This document shows positions 25,829 to 33,744 of a stretch of 64,000 nucleotides of DNA, one piece after another. The notes beneath the pieces are model-generated. The model was not told the DNA's origin. It ran no database searches and saw only the letters and a program-made list of their open reading frames with translations. Source of the DNA: Streptomyces sp. NBC_01465 (GTDB lineage: Bacteria; Actinomycetota; Actinomycetes; Streptomycetales; Streptomycetaceae); the NCBI RefSeq assembly GCF_036227325.1, contig NZ_CP109467.1, forward strand, positions 496,001 through 560,000. Direction: 5' to 3'. How positions within the stretch are numbered: the stretch's first letter is position 1; each line of letters begins with the position of its first letter. The translations under genes were made by a program, and so were the position numbers.

Positions 25829-25864
25829 TTAGTGGCTACTTTCCCCTTCCCTCAGGAGCAGCTC

Positions 25865-27037
25865 ATGCGTGACGCAGTGATCGTCGATGCCGTGCGGACC
25901 CCCGTCGGCAGGCGCGGCGGTTCCCTCTCGGCCATCCACCCCGTCGATCTCTCCGCCCACGTCCTGACCGCTCTCGCCGAGCGCAACGGCCTCGACCCGT
26001 CCGCCGTCGACGACGTCGTCTGGGGCACCGTGTCGCAGGTCGGCGAACAGGCGGGCGTCGTCGGCAGGTTCGCGGCTCTCGCGGCCGGCTGGCCGGAGTC
26101 GGTCCCCGGTGTCTCCGTCTCCCGCGCCTGCGGCTCCTCGCAGCAGTCCGTGCACTTCGCCGCGGGCCTGGTGACCGCCGGTCAGTACGACATCGCCGTC
26201 GCGGGCGGCGTGGAGTCGATGAGCCGGGTGCCGATGGGCTCGGCCCGCAGCGTCCCGGGTGCCGGACAGCCGTACGGACCGAGGGTGCGCGACCGCTACT
26301 TCCCCGAGGGCGGCGAGTTCGACCAGGGTGTGGGCGCCGAGCTCATCGCCGCGCAGTACGGCTTTACGCGTACGGAGCTCGACCAGCACGCCCTGGACTC
26401 GCACGAGCGCGCGGCCAAGTCCGTCGACGAGGGCCGCTTCACCTCCCAGATCACGCCGGTCACGGTCACCGACGCGGACGGCACGACGCGCGTCTTCGAC
26501 ACCGACGAGGGCATCAGGCGCGGCTCCACCCTGGAGAAGCTCGCCGGTCTGAAGACCCCATTCAAGGAAGACGGCGTGGTCAGCGCGGCGAACTCCTCGC
26601 AGATCTCCGACGGCGCCGCGGCGCTCCTCGTCACCACCTCCGAGATCGCCCACCGCAGCGGCTGGACCCCGATCGCCCGGGTGCACACGGCCGTTCTCGC
26701 CGGCTGCGACCCGGTGACGATGGCGCTCGGCCCGGCCCCGGCGACCGCCAAGGCCCTCAAGCGCTCCGGCCTGTCGATCGGCGACATCGGCGCCTTCGAG
26801 ATCAACGAGGCCTTCGCCCCGGTGACCCTGGCCTGGCTGAAGGAGACCGGCGCCGACTACGACCTGATGAACCCGCTCGGCGGTGCCATGGCGATCGGCC
26901 ACCCGCTGGGCGGCTCCGGTGCACGCCTGATGACGACGCTGGTGCACCACATGCGGGACAACAACATCCGCTACGGACTGCAGGCGATGTGCGAGGCGGG
27001 CGGCATGGCGAACGCGACGATCCTCGAACTCCTCTGA
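25865..27037 (+). CDS. Thiolase (acetyl-CoA C-acyltransferase)
   Basis: 390-aa degradative thiolase: nucleophile Cys in SRACGSSQQSVHFAAG, NEAFAPVTLAW, IGHPLGGSGARLM, MCEAGGMANATI. ATG 25865 is preceded by CAGGAG; the in-frame ATG-less extension to 25832 is rejected. Paralogue of 11828-12994. Single-gene plus-strand unit between the divergent minus operon and a convergent terminator. Confidence 0.95.
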   Translation: MRDAVIVDAVRTPVGRRGGSLSAIHPVDLSAHVLTALAERNGLDPSAVDDVVWGTVSQVGEQAGVVGRFAALAAGWPESVPGVSVSRACGSSQQSVHFAAGLVTAGQYDIAVAGGVESMSRVPMGSARSVPGAGQPYGPRVRDRYFPEGGEFDQGVGAELIAAQYGFTRTELDQHALDSHERAAKSVDEGRFTSQITPVTVTDADGTTRVFDTDEGIRRGSTLEKLAGLKTPFKEDGVVSAANSSQISDGAAALLVTTSEIAHRSGWTPIARVHTAVLAGCDPVTMALGPAPATAKALKRSGLSIGDIGAFEINEAFAPVTLAWLKETGADYDLMNPLGGAMAIGHPLGGSGARLMTTLVHHMRDNNIRYGLQAMCEAGGMANATILELL

Positions 27038-27054
27038 CCTTCACGGCACACGGG

Positions 27055-27087
27055 AAGGGGGGTGCGGCCTCGGCTGCACCCCCCTTT
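27055..27087. terminator. Hairpin with T-tail after the thiolase
   Basis: AAGGGGGGTGC (27055-27065) pairs with GCACCCCCCTT (27076-27086) around a 10-nt loop, followed by T. It lies between convergent genes. Confidence 0.78.
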
Positions 27088-27095
27088 CCATGTGC

Positions 27096-28241
27096 TCAGC
27101 GCTTCGGCGCCAGGCTGTCGACGACGGACGCGTCCAGCCCGATCTCCTCCAGCACTTCCCTGGTGTGCACACCGACCACCGGGGCGGGCCGCGGCACGGA
27201 GGCCGGGGTGCCCTGGAAACGCGGGGCGGGAGCGGGCTGCAGGAGTCCGTTCTCCGTGTAGTACGTGCCGCGGGCCACGTTGTGCGGATGGGTGGCGGCC
27301 TCGGTCAGTCCGTACACCGGCGTGACGCACGACTGCGTACCGTCGAAGGCCGTCGTCCACTCCTCGCGGGTGCGGGCGGCGAAGACCTCGTCGAGGCGCG
27401 CGGACATGGCGGGCCAGCCGCCCTGGTCGTGCTGGGATGCGAAGAGCGGGTCGTCGGTGAGGCCGAGGACGCGCAGGAGTTCGGCGTAGAACTGCGGCTC
27501 CACGCTGCCGACGGCCATGTGGCCGCCGTCGGAGGTGCGATAGGTGCGGTAGAAGGGCGCCGCCCCGTCGAAGAGATTCGACGCGCGCTCGTCCTTCCAG
27601 CGGCCGACCGCCAACAGGCCGTGGATCAAAGAGAGTTGGATCGCCGTTCCGTCGGTCATCGCGGCGTCGACGACCTGCCCCGTGCCCGTGCGCCCGGCAC
27701 TGACCAGCGCGGTGGTGATGCCCAGGGCCACCAGCATGCCGCCGCCGCCCATGTCGCCGAAGAGGTTGAGCGGGACGGGCGGGTTCTCGTCCGCCGCACC
27801 GAGCGCGCCGAGCGCGCCCGCGACCGCGATGTAGTTGATGTCATGCCCGGGCGCCTGCGCGAGCGGCCCGTCCTGGCCCCAGCCGGTCATCCGCCCGTAG
27901 ACCAGTTTGGGGTTACGGGAGAGACAGGCGTCGGGTCCGAGCCCGAGCCGCTCGGCGACGCCGGGGCGGAAGCCCTCGATGAGGGCGTCGGCGGTGTCGA
28001 TGAGGGCGCGTACGGCCTCGATGCTCGCCGGATCCTTCAGATCGAGCGTCACCGAGCGGCGCCCCCGGTGCAGGATCGGGTGCCGCGATGCGGTGCCGGC
28101 CTCGGCGGGGCGGTCGATGCGGATGACTTCGGCACCCTGGTCGGCGAGGAGCATGCCGGCGAAGGGGCCGGGGCCGATGCCGCCGAGTTCGACGACGCGG
28201 ATGCCGGCCAGCGGGCCGGCGGCCGAGGGTGCGGTGCTCAC
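27096..28241 (-). CDS. Alpha-methylacyl-CoA racemase (CaiB/BaiF class III family)
   Basis: 381-aa protein epimerising (2R)- and (2S)-methylacyl-CoA, needed because acyl-CoA dehydrogenases accept only the S form. N-terminal VVELGGIGPGPFAGMLLADQGAEVI; the racemase-specific block APGHDINYIAVAGALGALG with catalytic His of GHDINY, and the Asp-containing PLNLFGDMGGGGMLVALG, both as in Mcr/AMACR rather than in CoA transferases such as FRC or CaiB. GTG start at 28241 overlaps the acyl-CoA dehydrogenase stop by 4 nt (GTGA). Its presence implies methyl-branched substrates or intermediates. Confidence 0.9.
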   Translation of the reverse strand: MSTAPSAAGPLAGIRVVELGGIGPGPFAGMLLADQGAEVIRIDRPAEAGTASRHPILHRGRRSVTLDLKDPASIEAVRALIDTADALIEGFRPGVAERLGLGPDACLSRNPKLVYGRMTGWGQDGPLAQAPGHDINYIAVAGALGALGAADENPPVPLNLFGDMGGGGMLVALGITTALVSAGRTGTGQVVDAAMTDGTAIQLSLIHGLLAVGRWKDERASNLFDGAAPFYRTYRTSDGGHMAVGSVEPQFYAELLRVLGLTDDPLFASQHDQGGWPAMSARLDEVFAARTREEWTTAFDGTQSCVTPVYGLTEAATHPHNVARGTYYTENGLLQPAPAPRFQGTPASVPRPAPVVGVHTREVLEEIGLDASVVDSLAPKR

Positions 28242-29395
28242 AGTCCGAGGTCCTTGGCGATGATGGTCTTCATGACCTCGCTGGTGCCGCCGTAGATCCG
28301 TGAGACACGGGTGTCGGCGTAGAGGCGGGCGATCGGGTATTCGAGCATGTACCCGTAACCGCCGTGCAGTTGGAGGCACTTGTCGATGACACGGCCGGCG
28401 ACCTCGGTGCAGAACAGCTTGATCTTCGCGGCGTCCGCCGGCGACAGCTCATGGGTGTCGTCGAGCTCGATGCCCTTGTCGACCATGGCCTGGGCGGCCT
28501 CGACCTCGGCGGCGCACTCGGCGAGCACGAACTTGGTGTTCTGGAACGCGGCGACCGGCTTGCCGAAGACCTGGCGCTCCTGGACGTACGCCTTCGCGAA
28601 ACCGATGGCGGCACTCGCCGTCGCGACTCCGCCGACACCGATGGACAGACGCTCGCGGGCCAGGTTGTTCCCCAGGTACGAGAAGCCCTTCCCCACCTCG
28701 CCGAGGACGTTCTCCACCGGCACCCGGACGTCGGTGAAGGAGAGTTCGGAGGTGTCGCTGGCGCGCAGGCCGATCTTGTCGAGCTTGCGGCCGTAGCCGA
28801 AGCCCTCGCTGTCCGTCGGAACGACCAGCAGGGTCAGGCCGAAGCGGCGGTCCTCGGCGGTGGGCGCGGAGGTGCGGGCGGCGACGATGCACAGCTCGGA
28901 GTTGAGGGCGCCGGTGATGAAGGTCTTGGCTCCGTTGAGGACGTAGTGCGTGCCGTCCTCGGACAGTTCGGCCTTGGTGCGGATGCCCGCGAGGTCGGAT
29001 CCGGTGCCCGGCTCGGTCATCGCGATGCACAGCGTGATGTCGCCCGCGGCGATGCCCGGGAGCCAGCGCTCCTTCTGTGCGTCGTCGGCGATGCCGAGGA
29101 GGTACGGCAGGACGATGCCGGTGGTGACCGTGTAGTGGCCGAAGGAGACGGCGGCACGCGCGCACTCCTCGGCGATCACCGTCTGGTACTTGTAGCTGGT
29201 CTCCCCCGGGCCGCCGTACTCCTCGGGGATGCCGAAGCCCATGACACCGAGCTCGCCGAGCTGACGGAACAGCGTGCGCGGGACGCGGTTGTCCGCCTCC
29301 CACTGCGCGTAGTGCGGGGTCACTTCCTTGGCGATGAAGTCCCGGACGACGGACCGGAAGGCCTCGTGGTCCTCGTTGTACACCGTGCGCTTCAT
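28238..29395 (-). CDS. Acyl-CoA dehydrogenase, coupled to methylacyl-CoA racemase
   Basis: 385-aa FAD enzyme: AMTEPGTGSDLAGIRTKAEL, FITGALNSELCIV, QERQVFGKPVAAFQNTKFVL, HGGYGYMLEYPIARLYADTR and IYGGTSEVMK. The base is probably Glu in LARERLSIG because Gly occupies the YEGT-type position. Forms a two-gene operon with the racemase through a 4-nt overlap, an arrangement that suggests oxidation of (2S)-methylacyl-CoA produced by the racemase. Promoter with operator site lies at 29417-29460. Confidence 0.95.
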   Translation of the reverse strand: MKRTVYNEDHEAFRSVVRDFIAKEVTPHYAQWEADNRVPRTLFRQLGELGVMGFGIPEEYGGPGETSYKYQTVIAEECARAAVSFGHYTVTTGIVLPYLLGIADDAQKERWLPGIAAGDITLCIAMTEPGTGSDLAGIRTKAELSEDGTHYVLNGAKTFITGALNSELCIVAARTSAPTAEDRRFGLTLLVVPTDSEGFGYGRKLDKIGLRASDTSELSFTDVRVPVENVLGEVGKGFSYLGNNLARERLSIGVGGVATASAAIGFAKAYVQERQVFGKPVAAFQNTKFVLAECAAEVEAAQAMVDKGIELDDTHELSPADAAKIKLFCTEVAGRVIDKCLQLHGGYGYMLEYPIARLYADTRVSRIYGGTSEVMKTIIAKDLGL

Positions 29396-29416
29396 GATTC
29401 AGCCCTCCACCTACCG

Positions 29417-29460
29417 GTTATTGCTGATTCACTTTCTTGCCCGTTTGGCCTGGTGTCAAG
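29417..29460 (-). promoter_or_regulatory. Promoter and operator of the ACAD-racemase operon
   Basis: Minus-strand -35 TTGACA (29459-29454), 17-nt spacer, weak -10 GAAAGT (29436-29431), and the palindrome GTTATTGCTGATTCAC at 29417-29432. Layout identical to 25734-25777. Confidence 0.72.
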
Positions 29461-29494
29461 CCTCTCCAGTGCAGTCTTCGACGTTTTCAACGCA

Positions 29495-30790
29495 TCAGAA
29501 GCGTGCCGAGAGCGCGGCAGCGTCGCGGTCGGGGTCGACGAGCAGCAGGGCGATCGCGGCACCGACGCACATCGTGAGGCCGAGGATCAGGAAGCCGTTC
29601 CCGTAACCGGCCGCGGCCGAGGTGCCCGAGTCGACCAGTCCGCCGATCACGAGCGGGGCCACGACGCCACCGAGGCTGTAGACGCCGGTGACGATCCCGA
29701 AAACGGTGCCGCGCTGCTTCACCGGCGCCACATCGGCGAGGGCGGCGAAGGCGACGCCGTACCCGGCGGAGTTCAGGCAGGCCGCAAGTACGAGCAGCAC
29801 CATCTGCGGCACCCCGCGGTCCAGCGAGGCGAAGGCGACCGTGCAGATCCCCGAGGCCAGGACCATCACCCCGGGCAGGATGCCGCGGGTGATCCGGTTG
29901 CGGACTCCCCTGCGGGTGAGCGAACTGGAGAGCACACCGACGAGGATCACTGCCACCGCGGACCCCAGGAAGGGCAGCGCGACCAGCCGGCTCGCGGTGC
30001 CGGAGTCGTAGCCGAGGCCCTCGCGCAGATAGAGCGGCAGCCAGCTGACGCCGACGGCGGTGTTGGCGTAGGCGACGAAGAACAGCAGCAGCATGCCGAT
30101 GAGCGTTCCGGTCGAGAACAGCCGCCGCAGCGGCACCCGTTCGGGAAGAACCGTCGTTGTCGCGCTCCCGGCGGACGCGTGCTCGGGCCCGGAATCGCCG
30201 CCGAGCAGCCAGAGCAGCGCGACCACCGCGCCGCAGACCGCGAGGACCGCGAACGCCGCATGCCAGGAGTGCGTGTCGATGACCCAGGTCAGCACGGGTG
30301 CGGCGATCAGCGGGCCGACCCCCGCGCCGGCGATGACGATCGAGCTGGGCACGGTCCTGCGGTGGGCGGGGAACCACGAGTGCACGACCTGCATCGCCAG
30401 CGCGACCGTCGGCCCCTCCGCGAAGCCGAGCATCGCCCGGCAGACGACGATCGTGGTGAAGCCGACCTGGGCCGCCATGGGAGCGAGGCTCAGGACCCAC
30501 AACGCACTGACACCCGCCAGCAGCCATCGCGCCCGCACCCGGGTGCCGAGCCAGCCGCCCAGGACGGACCCCAGGGCGAACAGCCAGAAGAAGCTGCTCT
30601 GGATCACCCCGAACTGGGCGCTGTCCAGGCCCAGTTCCTTCTTCATGCTCACTCCGGAGAGGCCGACGACGACCTTGTCGGCGAAGTTGACGAGCATCAG
30701 ACAGACCAGCAGCGCGAGGACGGTCCACGCCCGCCGCCCGGCCGCAGGCGGCAGACCGGTGCGGGGCGCTTCTTGCTGTTCGACGGACAT
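29495..30790 (-). CDS. MFS transporter, anion:cation symporter (ACS) type
   Basis: 431-aa protein with about 12 membrane segments and a hydrophilic N-terminus. Between TM2 and TM3 lies GGWLGTRVRARWLL; TM4-TM5 contain GFAEGPTVALAMQVVHSWFP, a signature of the ACS family that takes up organic anions (hexuronates, phthalate, tartrate). In this setting it is the obvious candidate importer of an alkyl sulfate or its carboxylate derivative, since the sulfatases lack signal peptides. Start 30790 chosen over an upstream in-frame ATG because conserved residues begin there. An operator-like GTGA-N8-TCAC lies 41 nt upstream. Confidence 0.9.
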   Translation of the reverse strand: MSVEQQEAPRTGLPPAAGRRAWTVLALLVCLMLVNFADKVVVGLSGVSMKKELGLDSAQFGVIQSSFFWLFALGSVLGGWLGTRVRARWLLAGVSALWVLSLAPMAAQVGFTTIVVCRAMLGFAEGPTVALAMQVVHSWFPAHRRTVPSSIVIAGAGVGPLIAAPVLTWVIDTHSWHAAFAVLAVCGAVVALLWLLGGDSGPEHASAGSATTTVLPERVPLRRLFSTGTLIGMLLLFFVAYANTAVGVSWLPLYLREGLGYDSGTASRLVALPFLGSAVAVILVGVLSSSLTRRGVRNRITRGILPGVMVLASGICTVAFASLDRGVPQMVLLVLAACLNSAGYGVAFAALADVAPVKQRGTVFGIVTGVYSLGGVVAPLVIGGLVDSGTSAAAGYGNGFLILGLTMCVGAAIALLLVDPDRDAAALSARF

Positions 30791-30831
30791 GGCGGCACTC
30801 CCTGGTCCAGCGGGGCTGAGGTGAGCCGGAA

Positions 30832-30912
30832 GTGAATCACCGCTCACCTACCCGCACAAGACTTTGAGCGAACAACCCGAAGATGTGGACGCAAGAGTGA
30901 TTTTTGCTTAAC
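30832..30912. promoter_or_regulatory. Two GTGA-type operators in the MFS/tandem-TetR divergent promoter
   Basis: GTGAATCACCGCTCAC at 30832-30847 is close to the MFS start, and GTGATTTTTGCTTAAC at 30897-30912 lies 79 nt before the regulator ATG. Both fit GTKA-N8-TMAC, giving one site per divergent promoter as at 10.5 and 25.8 kb. Confidence 0.7.
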
Positions 30913-30991
30913 TTGTCAGCCTCGACCGGGCACTGCACGGGCGAGCGCTGTATCTTTACCCAGAGTGACCGACGGCGAGGGGCGAACTGGG

Positions 30992-32167
30992 ATGCAGACG
31001 GAAGCGTCGGGGCGGACGACCACCCGCAGACCACCGGACCGCAAGGCACGTATCGTCTCGGCCGCAGCCGGGCTCTTCCGCGATCGCGGCTACCACAACG
31101 TCTCGGTGGCCGACGTCGCGGCCGAGGTCGGCATCACCGCACCGGCGCTCTATCGGCACTTCCGCGGCAAGCCCGATCTGCTGTTCCAGGTCGTCGACAC
31201 CACGATCGGCACCCTCGCGGCCTCCGTCGAGGAGGCGCCCGACCTCGACACCTATCTGCGGTCCACGGCGGCCCGCGCCATGGACCGGCGGGGTTCGGCG
31301 GTCCTGTGGCAGCGCGAGGCACGCCATCTGCCGGAGGAACGGCGCGAGGAGCAACGGCGCGCCCTCAACACCATCGCCGAGGGGATCGGCACGCTCATCC
31401 ACGGCGAGCGCCCCGAACTCGACCACTCCGACCGGCAACTGCTCGCCTGGGCGGTCCTCGCGGTCTTCGGCTCCATCTCCTGGCACCGCACCTCGCTCCC
31501 CCGCCGCCGCTTCGAGGAGCTCCTGTACCGGCTGGCGTACGCCACGGCGCACTGCCCCCTCGGCAACGGACCCTCCGCCGCGGCGAGTCCGGCGGGCGGC
31601 ACCTTCGCGGGGCTCGCGGTCTCGCGCCGGGAGGAGATCCTCGTGGAGGCGATCCGTCTCTTCGACGAGCGGGGCTTCCAGTCCGTGAGCACCGACGACA
31701 TCGGCGAGGCGGCCGGCGCGACGGGCCCCAGCATCTACAAGCACTTCCCCACCAAGACCGACCTGCTCGTCGCCGCCGTCGTACGGGGCGGCGAGCAGCG
31801 CAGGGCGGGCACGGCGCAGGCCCTGGCCCAGGCGGGCACGCCGCGCGAGACCCTGGACCGGCTGCTGCGCTCGTACATCGAATTCGCCCTGGACCAGAGC
31901 CACTTGATGGGTCTGCTCATCGGGGAGCTGGACCAGCTGCCCGAGAAGGAGCAGAAGACGGCACGGCAGGGGCAGCGCGAGTACGTCGCGCTGTGGGTGC
32001 GGCTGCTCGACGAGGTGCGGCCGGGTCTTGAGACGGCCGAGGCCAGGATCGTCGTCCTCGCGCTGCTCACGGTCGTCGACAACGCGGCGCGTACCGGATC
32101 GTCCGGCGAGCGCCCGGATCTCGCGGACCGCCTCGCCGAGATCGGCACCGCGCTGCTGCTGGCGTAG
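30992..32167 (+). CDS. Tandem TetR regulator with two HTH domains
   Basis: 391-aa protein with two complete TetR modules. First HTH at about residues 17-70 (VSVADVAAEVGITAPALYRH), second at about 210-262 (VSTDDIGEAAGATGPSIYKH), each followed by a helical domain; ordinary TetRs have about 200 residues and one HTH. ATG 30992 chosen (GAGGGG 9 nt upstream); GTG 30965 is the alternative. It sits at the end of the alkyl-sulfate cluster, divergent from the transporter, with an operator-like site in its own promoter. This makes it the best candidate for the regulator that binds GTKA-N8-TMAC (inference). An acyl-CoA is a reasonable ligand. Confidence 0.88.
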   Translation: MQTEASGRTTTRRPPDRKARIVSAAAGLFRDRGYHNVSVADVAAEVGITAPALYRHFRGKPDLLFQVVDTTIGTLAASVEEAPDLDTYLRSTAARAMDRRGSAVLWQREARHLPEERREEQRRALNTIAEGIGTLIHGERPELDHSDRQLLAWAVLAVFGSISWHRTSLPRRRFEELLYRLAYATAHCPLGNGPSAAASPAGGTFAGLAVSRREEILVEAIRLFDERGFQSVSTDDIGEAAGATGPSIYKHFPTKTDLLVAAVVRGGEQRRAGTAQALAQAGTPRETLDRLLRSYIEFALDQSHLMGLLIGELDQLPEKEQKTARQGQREYVALWVRLLDEVRPGLETAEARIVVLALLTVVDNAARTGSSGERPDLADRLAEIGTALLLA

Positions 32168-32206
32168 CGGGCGCGGGCCTCCCCGAGGGGAGGCCCGCGC
32201 CCGTTT
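32168..32206. terminator. Strong terminator after the tandem TetR gene
   Basis: Perfect 17-bp stem (32168-32184 with 32187-32203), 2-nt loop (functionally about 4), followed by TTT. Shared with the convergent GAPDH gene. Confidence 0.9.
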
Positions 32207-32211
32207 CCGCG

Positions 32212-33660
32212 TCAGGACAGGACGGGCACCGGGTAGGTCGGGTACTCGACCCCGGAGACGTGCTGGACGACCCGGATGACCTGGCAGGAGTAGCCGAACT
32301 CGTTGTCGTACCAGAGGTAGAGGATCGCGTTGTCGCCGTCCACCTTTGTCGCACCTGCGTCGACGATCGAGGCGTGACGCGAGCCGATGAAGTCGCTCGA
32401 GACCGCGTCGGGCGCCGTGGTGAAGTCGATCTGACGCTTGAGCGGCGAGGTCAGCGAGACCTCGCGGAGGTGGTCGAGGACCTCGTCGCGGGTCGTCTCG
32501 CGCCCGAGCCGCAGGCTGAGGATCGCGATGGAGACGTCCGGCACGGGGACCCGGATCGAACTGCCGCTGATCGGCGCCTTCAGATCGGGCAGTGCCTTGG
32601 CGACGGCGGACGCCGCACCGGTCTCGGTCATGACCATGTTGAGCGGCGCCGAACGGCCACGGCGGTCCGCGCTGTGGTAATTGTCCAGCAGGTTCTGGTC
32701 GTTGGTGAACGAGTGGACGGTCTCGACATGACCGCGCAGCACACCGTACTCGTCCGCCATCGCCTTCAACGGCGGGACGATCGCGTTGGTGGTGCAGGAG
32801 GCGCAGGACAGGATCTGCTCGTCCGGCTTGATCGTGTCGTGGTTGACGCCGTGCACGATGTTCGGGACGTCGCCCTTGCCCGGCGCGGTCAGGACGACCT
32901 TGTCGATGCCCGGACGCAGGTGCTGGGAGAGCCCCTCGCGGTCGCGCCACCTGCCGGTGTTGTCGATGAGGATGGCGTCCTTGATGCCGTACGCCGTGTA
33001 GTCGACCTCCGACGGGTCGTTCGCGTAGATCACCTTGATCTCGTTGCCGTTGGCGATGATCGTGCTGTTCGCCTCGTCGACGGTGATCGTGCCCTGGAAC
33101 TGCCCGTGGATGGAGTCGCGGCGCAGCAGCGAGGCGCGCTTGACGATGTCCTGCTCACCGCCCCGGCGGACCACGACGGCGCGCAGCCGCAGGCCGTTGC
33201 CGGAGCCGGCCTTCTCGATGAGCAGCCGGGCGACGAGGCGGCCGATACGGCCGAAGCCGTAGAGGACGACATCGCGGCCCTCACGGCGCTCGATCTTGTG
33301 GGCACCGGTGGCGCCGACGACGGCCCCTGCGGTGAACTCGGCCACGGACAGGCCGCGGTCGTCCGCCCTGTACGTGGCGGCCAGCATGCCGATGTCGATC
33401 TGGGAGGGGCCGAGATCGAGGTCGGCGAGGGCCTGGAGGAACGGCAGCGTCTCGGTGACCGAGAGCTCCTCGCCGGCTATCTGCCGGGCGAACCGGTGGG
33501 TCTTGAGGATGCTCACCACCGACTTGTTCACCAGGGAGCGGCTGTGCAGCAGGACCGTGACGTCCCTCTCCCGGTGCATCTTCCCGATGATGGGGATCAT
33601 CGCCTCCGCGATCTCCTCGCGGATCTTCCAGTTGGTGAACGAGTCGTCATTGACAGTCAC
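32212..33660 (-). CDS. Glyceraldehyde-3-phosphate dehydrogenase, long form
   Basis: 482-aa GAPDH converting glyceraldehyde-3-phosphate to 1,3-bisphosphoglycerate. The catalytic core (LYGFGRIGRLVARLL, catalytic Cys in SCASCTTNAIVPP, WYDNEFGYSCQVIRV) is preceded by about 125 extra residues including REEIAEAMIPIIGKMHRER. Normal GAPDH has about 335 residues. Such long forms occur in Streptomyces and some Bacteroidetes next to the canonical enzyme; the extension's role is unknown to me. ATG 33660. Single gene; the adjacent fatty-acid cluster would feed gluconeogenesis, which may be its role (inference). Confidence 0.92.
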   Translation of the reverse strand: MTVNDDSFTNWKIREEIAEAMIPIIGKMHRERDVTVLLHSRSLVNKSVVSILKTHRFARQIAGEELSVTETLPFLQALADLDLGPSQIDIGMLAATYRADDRGLSVAEFTAGAVVGATGAHKIERREGRDVVLYGFGRIGRLVARLLIEKAGSGNGLRLRAVVVRRGGEQDIVKRASLLRRDSIHGQFQGTITVDEANSTIIANGNEIKVIYANDPSEVDYTAYGIKDAILIDNTGRWRDREGLSQHLRPGIDKVVLTAPGKGDVPNIVHGVNHDTIKPDEQILSCASCTTNAIVPPLKAMADEYGVLRGHVETVHSFTNDQNLLDNYHSADRRGRSAPLNMVMTETGAASAVAKALPDLKAPISGSSIRVPVPDVSIAILSLRLGRETTRDEVLDHLREVSLTSPLKRQIDFTTAPDAVSSDFIGSRHASIVDAGATKVDGDNAILYLWYDNEFGYSCQVIRVVQHVSGVEYPTYPVPVLS

Positions 33661-33744
33661 AGGTTTATCTTTCGAGCTAGGCGGCGCTCATATGCTAACC
33701 ACACGCCGCTTCGCTCATGACACCGGGCTGATCACTGCGCAGGG

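Noticed and set aside
27096..28241. Class III CoA transferase (formyl- or carnitine-type) for the CaiB/BaiF protein.
   Set aside because: The GHDINY and PLNLFGDMGGG blocks are those of methylacyl-CoA racemases, with the catalytic His and Asp present.
5457..32167. Steroid (cholesterol-like) catabolic cluster.
   Set aside because: DUF35, heteromeric dehydrogenases and SDRs suggested it, but no 3-ketosteroid dehydrogenase, HsaC-type or Kst-like genes occur, and the alkylsulfatases and alcohol/aldehyde dehydrogenases fit alkyl sulfates better.
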